The notes: generated by a model from the letters alone, not told the origin. Shown: positions 23,736 to 33,113, counted from the stretch's first letter. The stretch: DNA of 64,000 bases from Paenibacillus xylanilyticus (GCF_009664365.1 NZ_CP044310.1:638501-702500), one strand, 5' to 3'. Numbers and translations are program-made.

Positions 23736-25169
23736 ATGAAAAAAGTGAATCGTTGGGTAAAATTGTCGGTGTTGTCGGGTACGTTGGTCGCTGGATTGCT
23801 GGGAGCTTCCCAAGCCACTTATGCGGATAGCTATAGCAGTAATTACAACAGTGGGAATCTGGATCTGAATGCAGGTTTACGTCTGGAGCTTGGATCCCTT
23901 CTGTCAGGAGAACATGATGGAAATGATGGAATCGACAATAACAGAGAGGGTTCTTCCAGTGCATCGAGTGCGCTCAACCTGGATTTGGGTCTGAATGCCG
24001 GCCTATCCTCAAAAAGTACAAGCCGTTACAATGATCATTCTTCCGATAAAACTGTAGAACACAGCAGTTCAGGCAAGCTGGACCTCGGTCTTAATGCCAA
24101 TGTGTCGGGAGAAGGTACAACGATGAGCGACTATTCACAAGGCAGCGATGGCCGCAACGCAAGCAGCAGCTATGCAGGCGAAAGCCGTGGAGTGCTCGAT
24201 CTAGGTCTGAATGCGAAAGCGGAAGGCGAGAGTGAAGCGATGGCTCAAACTGAACAGAGCAGCAGCGAGAATGATCGCGACCGCAACACGAGCAGCAGCT
24301 ATGCAGGCGAAAGCCGTGGAGCGCTCGATCTAGGTCTGAATGCGAAAGCTGAAGGTGAGAGTGAAGCGATGGCTCAAACTGATCGCATTAGCAGCGAGAA
24401 TGATCGTGACCGCAACACAAGCAGCAGCTATGCAGGCGAAAGCCGTGGAGCACTGGATCTGGATCTGAATGCGAAAGCGGAAGGTGAGAGTGAAGCGACG
24501 GCTCAAACTGAACAGAGCAGCAGCGAGAATGATCGCGACCGCAACACGAGCAGCAGCTATGCAGGCGAAAGCCGTGGAGCTCTCGATCTAGGTCTGAATG
24601 CGAAAGCGGAAGGTGAGAGTGAAGCGATGGCTCAAACTGATCGCATTAGCAGCGAGAATGATCGTGACCGCAACACAAGCAGCAGCTATGCAGGCGAAAG
24701 CCGTGGAGCGCTGGATCTGGGTCTGAATGCGAAAGCGGAAGGTGAGAGTGAAGCGACGGCTCAAACTGAACAGAGCAGCAGCGAGAATGATCGCGACCGC
24801 AACACGAGCAGCAGCTATGCAGGCGAAAGCCGTGGAGCACTGGATCTGGGTCTGAATGCGAAAGCGGAAGGCGAGAGTGAAGCGACAGCTCAAACTGAAC
24901 AGAGCAGCAGTGAGAATGATCGTGACCGCAACACAAGCAGCAGCTATGCAAGCGAAAGCCGTGGAGCGCTCGATCTAGGTCTGAATGCGAAAGCGGAAGG
25001 CGAGAGTGAAGCGACGGCTCAAACTGATCGCAGTAGCAGCGAGAATGATCGCGACCGCAGCACAAGCAGCAGCTATGCAGGCGAAAGCCGTGGAGCGCTG
25101 GATCTGGGTCTGAACATTAGCGCGGATGCAGAGAGTAAAACCACAGCCGAGGTGGATTCCAATCGGTAA
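23736..25169 (+). CDS. Secreted protein of 43-residue tandem repeats, unknown
   Basis: 477 residues from ATG 23736, preceded by GAAGGAGTG. Signal peptide MKKVNRWVKLSVLSGTLV... with cleavage probably after TYA (about residue 31). All through the mature part the block LDLGLNA or a variant recurs: LDLNAGLRLELG, LNLDLGLNA, KLDLGLNAN. From residue about 143 on there are eight copies (last partial) of a 43-residue unit: SSSYAGESRG, ALDLGLNAKA, EGESEA-M/T-AQT, EQSSS or DRISS, ENDRDRNT. The protein is highly charged and Ser-rich, without anchor motif or catalytic domain. Probably a surface, biofilm or spore-associated structural protein, but that is speculation. Confidence 0.82.
   Translation: MKKVNRWVKLSVLSGTLVAGLLGASQATYADSYSSNYNSGNLDLNAGLRLELGSLLSGEHDGNDGIDNNREGSSSASSALNLDLGLNAGLSSKSTSRYNDHSSDKTVEHSSSGKLDLGLNANVSGEGTTMSDYSQGSDGRNASSSYAGESRGVLDLGLNAKAEGESEAMAQTEQSSSENDRDRNTSSSYAGESRGALDLGLNAKAEGESEAMAQTDRISSENDRDRNTSSSYAGESRGALDLDLNAKAEGESEATAQTEQSSSENDRDRNTSSSYAGESRGALDLGLNAKAEGESEAMAQTDRISSENDRDRNTSSSYAGESRGALDLGLNAKAEGESEATAQTEQSSSENDRDRNTSSSYAGESRGALDLGLNAKAEGESEATAQTEQSSSENDRDRNTSSSYASESRGALDLGLNAKAEGESEATAQTDRSSSENDRDRSTSSSYAGESRGALDLGLNISADAESKTTAEVDSNR
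24162..25100 (+). repeat. 129-bp tandem repeat array, 7 full copies plus a partial one
   Basis: Units begin at AGCAGCAGC at 24162, 24291, 24420, 24549, 24678, 24807, 24936 and 25065, exactly 129 bases apart. Copies differ at a few bases. The DRISS variant recurs in alternate copies (2 and 4) with near-identical neighbours, indicating duplication of a 258-bp dimer as well as of single units. Confidence 0.95.
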
Positions 25170-25200
25170 TATGAGATTTTCACTTTAGTGTTATTCAACA

Positions 25201-25230
25201 AGCAGGGGTTCCGGAACCCCTGCTTTTTTT
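25201..25230 (+). terminator. Strong terminator after the repeat-protein operon
   Basis: AGCAGGGGTTCC and GGAACCCCTGCT form a 12-bp perfect palindrome followed by seven T. Confidence 0.93.
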
Positions 25231-25363
25231 GTGCATTTAAAGGTTTTTCATTGTCCACCTCTAATTCATTAAAGATGCTCAAAATGATCAAATACCAAGC
25301 TAATAACTCCATTACAATAATGGAGAACACACTGGACAAGTCATTAACCGGGGAGTGAAGGCC

Positions 25364-26095
25364 ATGAAGATCGAAATGGAGGAGTCAGCATCGAAGCAGT
25401 CCATACTGGACGTACATATAGCTGAGGCAGGATATGAAGCAGGCAAGACGACGATACAAAACATCCGAATCCAGGTGTATCCTGGAGAACTGGTAGGTAT
25501 TATTGGTCCAAACGGTGCGGGCAAAAGCACGACGATCAAAACGATGCTTGGCTTGCTGGAGCATGCCGAGTTTGAGATTGCGATTGGAGGAGAGGGCAGA
25601 TATGCCTACATCCCGGAGCAGCCTGTCTTTTATGAATATATGACGCTCTGGGAGCATCTTGATCTTGCGGCGGCCGCGTACGAAATGGAGGAAAGGGAAT
25701 TTGCTGCGAGAGCAGAGGAATTGCTGGTTCGTTTCGGCATGGATCATGTGCGCGATGATCTTCCCGGCAGTTTTTCCAAAGGTATGCGTCAAAAAATGAT
25801 GCTGATGATCGGCTTCCTGGCCTCACCTGATCTATATATTGTAGATGAACCTTTTATTGGACTGGATCCGCGTGCAACGAAGGATTTCCTGCAGCTGCTC
25901 GATGAGGAACGCCGCCGCGGGGCAGGGGTGTTAATGTCCACGCATGTACTTGATACAGCGGAACGGATCTGTGACCGGTTTGTACTGATTGCAGCAGGCA
26001 GATCGGCCGCTGAAGGCACGCTGGATGAGATTCGCGCTGTCGCTGGGCAGCCAGAATTATCCTTATTCGACTGTTTTGATATACTGACATCCTAG
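25364..26095 (+). CDS. ecsA: ABC transporter ATP-binding protein EcsA
   Basis: 243 residues from ATG 25364, with GGGGAG upstream; GTG 25355 is a less likely start. Walker A GPNGAGKS (48-55), signature SFSKGMRQK, Walker B LYIVDEP, and switch histidine in MSTHVL. An EcsA-like ATPase: the Ecs system of Bacillus subtilis affects protein secretion, intramembrane proteolysis and competence, and was linked to peptide export. The next gene encodes an EcsB-like permease 19 bases downstream, which supports the assignment. Confidence 0.88.
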   Translation: MKIEMEESASKQSILDVHIAEAGYEAGKTTIQNIRIQVYPGELVGIIGPNGAGKSTTIKTMLGLLEHAEFEIAIGGEGRYAYIPEQPVFYEYMTLWEHLDLAAAAYEMEEREFAARAEELLVRFGMDHVRDDLPGSFSKGMRQKMMLMIGFLASPDLYIVDEPFIGLDPRATKDFLQLLDEERRRGAGVLMSTHVLDTAERICDRFVLIAAGRSAAEGTLDEIRAVAGQPELSLFDCFDILTS

Positions 26096-26114
26096 TCAGG
26101 GAGGTGAAAGAGGG

Positions 26115-27365
26115 ATGGGAAACTCTGAGCGATATACACCACTTCGTTTATATAGACGCAGGAGTCGAGAGCATTTCAATGGACAGTTGAAAAATCTGAG
26201 ATTGGCAGTGGACTGGACGGTATGGTTGTATCTGCTGGTTCCGGGGCTGCTGTATCTGATCGGGTGGTATTCGAGCCTATGGACCAAACCGCTGCCAACA
26301 TGGGCGACTGAACTATCTGTGCCTGTCCTGACAGGGCTGATCTATATCATTATGCTTTCAGGCGGTATACTGATCTTTGTGGAAGAAGCGGACATGCTGT
26401 TTCTGAAATCAAGACCATTATGGATGCGGACCTTAATGAAGCAAGGGCTTATCCGGGCCTGTTTGCTGCATTTGGGCAAAATGATTGTGATTACGGCCTT
26501 GGCTGCACCCTTGTGGTCTCGTGTTTATGACATGTCATTTACACCTATCGCGCTTCTTGCGCTCTGGTTTGGTTTAGTAGCTTCAATTCAGGCGATCGCT
26601 CTGCACATCATTAAGGTGCGATATACCGGATGGAGACGCTGGATTCGAATCATCCCTGCCGCGATTGCCTTGGGACTCTTTACGATTCGTACAACGTCAT
26701 GGATGGACGGGGAGATCTGGAGACAGCTTGCTGGAATCTTTGTCGGAATCCTTATCCTTGTCACTTTGATCCAAATGAGGCTGTTGATGAAGGGCACGTT
26801 CGAGGGGGATGTACGGGAGGATATACGAGGTCGGTTGAAGCTAACAGCGCTTATGTTAAGTCAGTCTGTGTCCAAGCCAAAGACTCCTCGTACAAAAACA
26901 GTCATTTTTCGCAAAAGGCGCAGGCTTCTGCGCAATCGTTCCCTGTCCAACCGGACAGCCGAAACGGCTTTCAAAGCTTTTTTTCGAGACTCTTCCACGA
27001 TGAAGCTGTATTTGCAGCTGGGTAGTCTCTCTACAGCAGCAGTCATGCTTCCCCCATTTCCCGTGAATGTCATCGTGTGCTGCCTGCTGATTATTATGCT
27101 GACCCTGCTGTTTTATCGCTCATGGGATGTGTTCGCGACTTCAGACTATGTGCAGCTCCTATCCTATGACCCGGCTGCTCTGCACCGTGCAGGATTGACG
27201 ATGGTTCGGATGCTTTTTATCCCGCTGGGCCTTATCATGGGTTTTGCTTTGGGAATAACCTGGCTTGGCTGGCTGTTAAGTGTCATTGTTGCAGCAGTTG
27301 TTGTGGTCTTCGGACTCTTCTGCCTTTCCGTGGGAGGATGGATTCGATTGACCCGTACAAGTTAA
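26115..27365 (+). CDS. ecsB: ABC transporter permease EcsB
   Basis: 416 residues, close to the usual EcsB length of about 400; ATG preceded by GGGAGGTGA. Eight or so hydrophobic segments in two blocks (about 30-210 and 290-410) separated by a basic loop near residues 225-290 (RGRLKL...PRTKTVIFRKRRRLLRNRSLS), the arrangement found in EcsB. It starts with the typical RRSREHFNGQLKNLRLAVDWTVWL-type N-terminus. It would form the membrane channel for EcsA. Confidence 0.86.
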   Translation: MGNSERYTPLRLYRRRSREHFNGQLKNLRLAVDWTVWLYLLVPGLLYLIGWYSSLWTKPLPTWATELSVPVLTGLIYIIMLSGGILIFVEEADMLFLKSRPLWMRTLMKQGLIRACLLHLGKMIVITALAAPLWSRVYDMSFTPIALLALWFGLVASIQAIALHIIKVRYTGWRRWIRIIPAAIALGLFTIRTTSWMDGEIWRQLAGIFVGILILVTLIQMRLLMKGTFEGDVREDIRGRLKLTALMLSQSVSKPKTPRTKTVIFRKRRRLLRNRSLSNRTAETAFKAFFRDSSTMKLYLQLGSLSTAAVMLPPFPVNVIVCCLLIIMLTLLFYRSWDVFATSDYVQLLSYDPAALHRAGLTMVRMLFIPLGLIMGFALGITWLGWLLSVIVAAVVVVFGLFCLSVGGWIRLTRTS

Positions 27366-27454
27366 AGTATTTCCTTCCAATGAAGTCGCATATCGTTTTC
27401 CATTAGTGACCATGCTATAGGGGAGATCAACTGTAGCGAGGAGGAAAAGAACGA

Positions 27455-27838
27455 ATGATGGACGATAGTGAACTTCAGGTACATTTTTCTGATCATTCAG
27501 CATTGCTTGCGGCTGAGGCCACACTGAAGGAGCTTGGATATAAGCCGTATCAATCGGGGCCGCTGGAATTGTACATTCCTACCGATCGTCAGGATATACA
27601 GTCGGCGGTGGAGATTGTACAGTCACACGGAGGAAGCGCAGCGTTCCTGGCTGAAACAGACGGGCTTGATCAATTTCAGGATATATCCATTCCAGCTCAT
27701 ATCATTAACGAGGATTGGCAAGAAGGTTATGCAAATGGAACTCAGAACAGCGGACTTCAACAAGGATTGCATAATCGGGACGATGACCCCACCTTTGACG
27801 ATTCAGTGGATGGATTCTCCGGCAGTGTAAAAGCATAA
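27455..27838 (+). CDS. Conserved-looking acidic protein, unknown
   Basis: 127 residues; GAGGAGG precedes the double ATG (27455 or 27458). The N-terminal 75 residues look like a small alpha/beta domain (LQVHFSDHSALLAAEATLKELGY... with a second half VEIVQSHGGSAAFLAE), reminiscent of a ferredoxin-like fold. The C-terminus is acidic and Gly/Asp-rich, probably disordered. No family recognised. It lies downstream of ecsAB with a 90-base gap and ends at a bidirectional terminator. Confidence 0.68.
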   Translation: MMDDSELQVHFSDHSALLAAEATLKELGYKPYQSGPLELYIPTDRQDIQSAVEIVQSHGGSAAFLAETDGLDQFQDISIPAHIINEDWQEGYANGTQNSGLQQGLHNRDDDPTFDDSVDGFSGSVKA

Positions 27839-27854
27839 TCAGATAAATAGTCAA

Positions 27855-27894
27855 AAAACCTCGGGTCCCACAGTTGTGGGCACTTCGAGGTTTT
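27855..27894. terminator. Bidirectional terminator
   Basis: AAAACCTCG...CGAGGTTTT outer stem with inner hairpin CCCAC-AGTT-GTGGG, between convergent genes. Confidence 0.85.
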
Positions 27895-27914
27895 CTTGTT
27901 TATGACATGTTTAT

Positions 27915-29189
27915 TTATCTTATACTACTGGCGTTTTTGTACTCTGCGGCATGCATGCCAGCGGTGTATCCGGTAGAGAATGCAGCGGTAATGTTATACC
28001 CTCCAGTGTATCCGTGGATGTCCAGGACTTCACCGCAAAAGAATAGACCGGGCAGCAGCTTGGACTCCATCGTTTTTGGGTATATTTCCTTTAAGTGCAC
28101 ACCTCCGCCAGTGACGAAGGCTTCTTTAAGAGAACGTGTGCCATCCACGCGGAAGGTAAAAGACTTCATTAGCCCGCATAACGTGCTGAGCATACCTTTA
28201 GGAAAGTGGTGGAACGTCAGGTCTTCACTAATCTCGGCACGTTTCATCAGTAATGGAATCATTCGTTCGGGTACCCAGGTTTTCAGAATGTTCTTAACCG
28301 CCTTGCGTGACTCTTGCTCCAGGACCTGCTGAACCTGTCTTTCCAGCGCAGCTGGAGTCAGATCAGGGAAGAAATCAATGCTCATCATGACCTGAGTGCT
28401 GCCGGATTTCATTTGTACCTTACGAATGAACTGACTGCAGCGGAGGGCGATAGGACCCGATACACCAAAATGCGTGAAGATCATATCACCGCGATGCGAA
28501 ATCACAGTCTTGCCTTTGGCATCGAGCACAGATAACCCTACATCCCGCAAAGATAACCCCTGAAGCTCTTTGGACTGGATCCAGCTCTCACCGGAAACAA
28601 TGGGTACCTCGGTTGGGTATAGTTCCGTAATGGTATGTCCGGCTGATTCAGCCCAAGGATAACCATCCCCGGTTGAACCGGTTTGAGGTACGGATTTGCC
28701 TCCGGTTGCTACAATGACTGCATGGGCTTTGACGGTCTTCCCCGAGGCAAGCTTGACACCCTGAACGTGCTGTCCATCATGAATCAGCTCCTTGACAGGC
28801 TCTTTGGTACGAATCTCCACACCCAGGGAAACCACCTTGCCCACCAGAGCATCGACCACCGTTTTGGCCTTGTCTGTAACCGGAAACATTCTTCCATTGT
28901 CTTCTTCCTTCAGGGCAATACCCAGGTTTTCGAAGAAACGCATAATCCCCTGATTGTCCAGATTTTGAAATGAACTATATAAGAAACGCCCATTACCGGG
29001 AATATGCCTGATCAATTCATCTGTCTCTTTGGCATTGGTCACATTGCAGCGACCGCCTCCGGAGATTCCGAGCTTGCGGCCCAGTTGATCTCCCTTATCC
29101 AGCAGAAGCACAGAAGCTCCGTGCTCGGCAGCTGCAACGCATGCCATTAAGCCTGCGGAACCGCCACCAATTACAATGACATCATACAT
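27915..29189 (-). CDS. BaiN/YhiN-family (HI0933-like) FAD-dependent oxidoreductase
   Basis: 424 residues. FAD site DVIVIGGGSAGLMACVAAA at the N-terminus, LGRKLGISGGGRCNVTN (family signature) at about residue 40, VIVATGGKSVPQTGSTGDGY near 160, and the C-terminal flavin motif LFFCGEVLDIHGYTGGYN near 390. This is the HI0933-like/YtfP group. One homologue (BaiN) was linked to bile acid reduction, but the reaction of the environmental members is unknown. The start is supported by GAGGG upstream. The gene stands alone on this strand. Confidence 0.9.
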   Translation of the reverse strand: MYDVIVIGGGSAGLMACVAAAEHGASVLLLDKGDQLGRKLGISGGGRCNVTNAKETDELIRHIPGNGRFLYSSFQNLDNQGIMRFFENLGIALKEEDNGRMFPVTDKAKTVVDALVGKVVSLGVEIRTKEPVKELIHDGQHVQGVKLASGKTVKAHAVIVATGGKSVPQTGSTGDGYPWAESAGHTITELYPTEVPIVSGESWIQSKELQGLSLRDVGLSVLDAKGKTVISHRGDMIFTHFGVSGPIALRCSQFIRKVQMKSGSTQVMMSIDFFPDLTPAALERQVQQVLEQESRKAVKNILKTWVPERMIPLLMKRAEISEDLTFHHFPKGMLSTLCGLMKSFTFRVDGTRSLKEAFVTGGGVHLKEIYPKTMESKLLPGLFFCGEVLDIHGYTGGYNITAAFSTGYTAGMHAAEYKNASSIR

Positions 29190-29488
29190 ATATTATTACC
29201 CTCTTTTTCCATTGATTTTGTCTGTTTTATTACTTTTAATTGAACGCTGGTAAGAAATTGAATAAACCACATATAGATTCCAGCTATTTCCGTTTTCTAT
29301 ATATAGTACACTTGGACGTTAAAAATCGAATTATGCAGGATAATAGGGCAAATGGTACACATTTTTAACCATTTATATTGAAAGCAACTGTTCTATTATG
29401 CAGTCTCAAGGGATATATTGTAATATACTGTCGCCTATGTTTTAATCAGAAATACATGAGGGTACGTGCGGGCGAGGAGGGAGATGGC

Positions 29489-31186
29489 ATGATGGTTGCG
29501 TTAAAGGACATTCTTTTACAAGTGCTGCTAGCAGGTTCTGCAGTATTCCTGATTCCCTTTTTTTATCTGGGACTTTCTAAAACAGCTCAAGCCAAGGCAG
29601 ATCGCAATGGAATGATGCTGAACAGTCTGGCAGTGACAAGTGCGGCCACTATGCTGCTCTGTTTGCTGTTTGCCCATTATGCGTATCCCGCTGCTATTCC
29701 CATTTCATTGGGGATTGTGCCTCTTACCATTAGCATATTGTACTGCCGGCCTGCGGTAGGCCTCACACTTACTCTTCTCCATGTAATCGCTTATTTTCTT
29801 ATTGGACATCCCTACACCTTGTACGAGTTTCTCCTTCAAACAGGCATTCTTCTCTATCCTATTGTATGGTTGACGGCCAAACGATTCAAGCACTATACGC
29901 GTTCACGCAAAATGACGATGGTCAGCTCGTTGATCGCAGCAGAATTGATTGTATCCGCCCTGCTGTGCATTCCTTTGATGGATGACAATTTAACGTTCTC
30001 CCTCGCTCAAGGGATTGGCATCATGCTGGGATACATCATTGGCGCCGTTCTTGCAGGCAGCTTTAGTATGCTCTGGATTGAGCATATGCATCATCATCAG
30101 GGGCTTGAACAACATCTGTCCGAAGTTCATCATCAATACATATCCGAAACGGAAAAACTTCATCAAATACTGAACGCAGTTCCATTATCGATCGCTACAG
30201 TGGACCCGGAGGGAACGGTACAGTTTGTTAATGATACCATGGAGCAAACAGCAAGGAATCAACTTCCGTGTACGACCACTTCGAATCTGATTGGGCTCCC
30301 GGCCAGCCAGTTTGTCGAACAGGGGCAGGCTGAGAGATTGGAGAATAGTATACGCAAGGCGGTTGTGCACGGGGAAATCAACGGTATGACCGTAAGATAC
30401 GGCTCCTATGTATTCCAATCACGGACCGTGCCGATCTATGCTCTTTCACACGAAAGGTCAAGAGAGGTCACGGGAGCCATGCTCATTATTCAGGACATTA
30501 CTGAGCTGGAAATGCTGCGAAGCGAGCTGGACAATGTGGATCGTCTCAGTCTGGTGGGGCAGATGGCTGCCAGCATAACTCATGAAGTGAGGAATCCGAT
30601 GGCGGTTGTACGCGGTTTTCTTCAATTAATGCAAGAGAAGAGTCCGAATTCGTTAGATCACTACTATCAGATTGTACTGGAGGAGCTGGACCGGGCAAAC
30701 AGCATCATCAATGACTTTCTCTCCCTAGCCCAGAACCGCATCTCAGAAAAGGAAGAGTCCCAGCTGCATGACATTATCCATGAATTGAGTCCGCTGTTAT
30801 GGGCAGATGCCAATCTGCGTGGACAGAGTATCGAACTCATGCTTGACCATAATGTGCCGAAGCTGCATTTGAATACGAAAGAAATCAAGCAGGTAGTGCT
30901 CAATCTGGCTCGCAACGGCATGGAAGCCATGACAGAGAAGGGGGTTCTGACGCTCGAAACACGGATGGTGGGTGATAAGGTTGAGCTGTGTGTGCATGAT
31001 ACGGGCGCAGGCATAGCAAAGCCGAAGCAAGAGAAGCTGTTCGAACCTTTTTACACGACGAAAGCCAAAGGAACCGGACTGGGGTTATCCATGTGCCGAA
31101 GCATCGTGGAACGACATAACGGAACGATTTCGGTGGAGTCACAGGAAGGCGAGGGCACGACCTTCAAGGTTTCGTTTCAACGATAA
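29489..31186 (+). CDS. Sensor histidine kinase, sporulation KinB-like
   Basis: 565 residues from ATG 29489, preceded by GGAGGGAG; upstream in-frame starts lack ribosome sites. Five to six membrane helices in residues 1-195 (MHYR/5TM-like sensor), a PAS domain at about 225-340 (LNAVPLSIATVDPEGTVQFVN...IIQDITEL), H-box with H365 in ASITHEVRNPMAVVRGFLQLMQ, N-box LARNGMEAM, G-boxes DTGAGI and KGTGLGLSM. The ...EVRNP...VRGFLQLM signature is shared with the Bacillus sporulation kinases (KinB, KinE), and no response regulator lies nearby, as is usual for these orphans. It may feed Spo0F/Spo0A. Confidence 0.87.
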   Translation: MMVALKDILLQVLLAGSAVFLIPFFYLGLSKTAQAKADRNGMMLNSLAVTSAATMLLCLLFAHYAYPAAIPISLGIVPLTISILYCRPAVGLTLTLLHVIAYFLIGHPYTLYEFLLQTGILLYPIVWLTAKRFKHYTRSRKMTMVSSLIAAELIVSALLCIPLMDDNLTFSLAQGIGIMLGYIIGAVLAGSFSMLWIEHMHHHQGLEQHLSEVHHQYISETEKLHQILNAVPLSIATVDPEGTVQFVNDTMEQTARNQLPCTTTSNLIGLPASQFVEQGQAERLENSIRKAVVHGEINGMTVRYGSYVFQSRTVPIYALSHERSREVTGAMLIIQDITELEMLRSELDNVDRLSLVGQMAASITHEVRNPMAVVRGFLQLMQEKSPNSLDHYYQIVLEELDRANSIINDFLSLAQNRISEKEESQLHDIIHELSPLLWADANLRGQSIELMLDHNVPKLHLNTKEIKQVVLNLARNGMEAMTEKGVLTLETRMVGDKVELCVHDTGAGIAKPKQEKLFEPFYTTKAKGTGLGLSMCRSIVERHNGTISVESQEGEGTTFKVSFQR

Positions 31187-31407
31187 AAGCTCAGCATATT
31201 TTGCCAGAGATCAAGACATAATAATATGAAAGAAGCCTTACCGCAGGCGGAGTCTGAACCTTGCTTTCATTGCTTGGCGATGTATAATAGGGATAGCACA
31301 TCATTAAAATCCATGTTTTGTATGGCGGAGCATTGATGATTGTGGATTCGTAGGCAATTACATGTTCCCCGAAATAATAGAACAACCATTAATAAGGAGT
31401 GAAACGA

Positions 31408-31842
31408 ATGTCGATGTCATTTGATCAATACATGAAAGATATGGTTCAACCGATGCGGGATGAGCTGACTCGCCTGGGTATTCAGGAACTGCGTACCCCT
31501 GAGGAAGTAGAAGCTAGTTTGCCAGATGCTAAAGGAACAGCACTTGTCGTAATTAACTCGGTGTGCGGATGTGCCGCAGGCCAGTGTCGTCCAGGTGTAT
31601 CTCAAGCGCTTCAGCACGATATTACACCGGATCACCTGTATACGGTATTTGCCGGACAGGACAAAGAAGCTACAGCAAAAGCGCGTGAGTTCTTTGCACC
31701 GTACCCTCCGTCTTCACCTTCCATCGCTCTGATGAAAGACGGTGAACTCGTTCACTTTATCGAGCGTCACCAAGTGGAAGACCGTTCTGCGGAGGAAATT
31801 GCGGCTGATCTCACGAATGCATTTGACCGTTACTGCCGTTAA
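31408..31842 (+). CDS. Bacilliredoxin (BrxA/BrxB family, YphP/YqiW-like)
   Basis: 144 residues from ATG 31408, preceded by AAGGAGTG; a GTG at 31399 overlaps that site. The active-site motif SVCGCAAGQCRPG has C53-G-C55, the CGC typical of BrxA/BrxB, which remove bacillithiol from mixed disulfides on proteins after oxidative stress. Length and the ending DRYCR match the family. It implies that the host makes bacillithiol. The gene is monocistronic with a terminator. Confidence 0.92.
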   Translation: MSMSFDQYMKDMVQPMRDELTRLGIQELRTPEEVEASLPDAKGTALVVINSVCGCAAGQCRPGVSQALQHDITPDHLYTVFAGQDKEATAKAREFFAPYPPSSPSIALMKDGELVHFIERHQVEDRSAEEIAADLTNAFDRYCR

Positions 31843-31855
31843 TTAGCTCTAGGAG

Positions 31856-31897
31856 CGCCCCGCCCTTCGGATGACCGATGCCGGGGCGTTTCATTTT
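31856..31897 (+). terminator. Terminator after bacilliredoxin
   Basis: CGCCCCG pairs with CGGGGCG, followed by TTTCATTTT. Confidence 0.8.
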
Positions 31898-31980
31898 GAG
31901 CAAATAAGGTTATTGAACCATTCGGACCTTTCAAGCTGGACATCAAATTTCATTTATGTAGAAACGGGGTGTGTTGAACG

Positions 31981-32790
31981 ATGAGTTTGCAACAACAGAT
32001 CATCGCTGAGTTGAAGGTTAAGCCAAGCATTAATGAAGAAGAGGAAGTCCGCAAACGCGTTGACTTTCTGAAATCCTATGTGAAAAATTCCGGTACCAAG
32101 GGACTGCTTATTGCCATTAGTGGCGGAATTGACAGTGCAGTCGCTGCAGCGTTGTGCAAAAAGGCGACAGACGAACTCACAGCCGAGAACAACCAGGAAT
32201 ACAAAACACTCGGAGTGTTCCAGCCATACGGTGAGCAATCCGATATCGATCACAGCTATGCGGTTGCCAAAGCGTTTGACCTGAAGCATGTAGTGGAAAC
32301 CAATATTGAAGATGCGGTTAATGAGATCGCGCTTGAAGTGGAGCAAGGCTTCAAATCCATGGGCAGCCCGCGTCATATGACTCCACAAGGCAAAGGGAAT
32401 GTAAAGGCAAGAACCCGCATGGTTATGCAATATGCACTTTCTTTTGAAGAAAACCTGCTGGTAGTAGGTACGGATCATGCTTCCGAAGCCATCACTGGTT
32501 TCTATACGAAGTGGGGTGACGGGGCGGTTGATATTACCCCACTGAGCAGCCTGAACAAACGTCAGGTTCGTCAGCTCGCTGCATATCTCGGTGTTCCGCG
32601 TGAAATTCTGGACAAGGCTCCTTCAGCAGGGCTTTGGGAAGGCCAGACAGATGAACAGGAACTGGGCATTTCCTATGAGGATAACAGCGACTACCTGGAA
32701 GGCAAACAGATTGATCCTGCTGCGCAGGAGCGTCTTGAGTCATTCTATACACGCACTCACCATAAACGTAATGCCATCCCAGGCATCTAA
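31981..32790 (+). CDS. nadE: Ammonia-dependent NAD+ synthetase
   Basis: 269 residues, the short NH3-dependent form without a glutaminase domain. PP-loop LLIAISGGIDSAV near residue 48, then VVGTDHASEAITGFYTKWGDG and DKAPSAGLWEGQTDEQELG, all hallmarks of NadE. It converts deamido-NAD to NAD with ATP and ammonia in the cytoplasm. GGGGTG precedes the ATG. It is a single-gene unit ending in a strong hairpin. Confidence 0.96.
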   Translation: MSLQQQIIAELKVKPSINEEEEVRKRVDFLKSYVKNSGTKGLLIAISGGIDSAVAAALCKKATDELTAENNQEYKTLGVFQPYGEQSDIDHSYAVAKAFDLKHVVETNIEDAVNEIALEVEQGFKSMGSPRHMTPQGKGNVKARTRMVMQYALSFEENLLVVGTDHASEAITGFYTKWGDGAVDITPLSSLNKRQVRQLAAYLGVPREILDKAPSAGLWEGQTDEQELGISYEDNSDYLEGKQIDPAAQERLESFYTRTHHKRNAIPGI

Positions 32791-32838
32791 AATCTTGATT
32801 TAAAGTTTACAGGGTGAATGATTTAGCCTGTTAATGAA

Positions 32839-32873
32839 AAAAAGAGTCACTGCATCAGGCAGTGACTCTTTTT
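32839..32873 (+). terminator. Terminator after nadE
   Basis: AAAAAGAGTCACTGC pairs perfectly with GCAGTGACTCTTTTT over 15 bp with loop ATCAG. Confidence 0.95.
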
Positions 32874-33113
32874 GCTGTAGGATCGGTTGGATGATATCCA
32901 TTATGATCCATTCCAGGTTTCAATCTGACGAAGCTGCATGCCCAATTCTATATCTTTCCTGATTCTTATTTTAACATTAATGGGAATGTCGGTGAGGTAC
33001 TCGCTTCTCGCTCTACCTCCTGCTACAATAGAATACGTGTTCGGCGTAACAGCGATGAATAGGAACCATTCTAGATTCTACACAGCATAAAAGATTAAGC
33101 GGGTGAATCGTTA
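32874..33113 (+). other. Gene-free stretch before acpS
   Basis: No convincing reading frame. The only promoter-like signal I see is TACAAT near 33025, without a good -35. It presumably carries the acpS-mutY promoter. Confidence 0.4.

Noticed and set aside
24588-25065. Minus-strand frames over the 129-bp repeats (repeated SFRFRIQT or HSDPDP peptides)
   Set aside because: They come from antisense reading of the repeat array; no start signals.
24162-25100. CRISPR-like array
   Set aside because: Regular 129-base units without unique spacers, all in one long reading frame with a signal peptide; a protein repeat.
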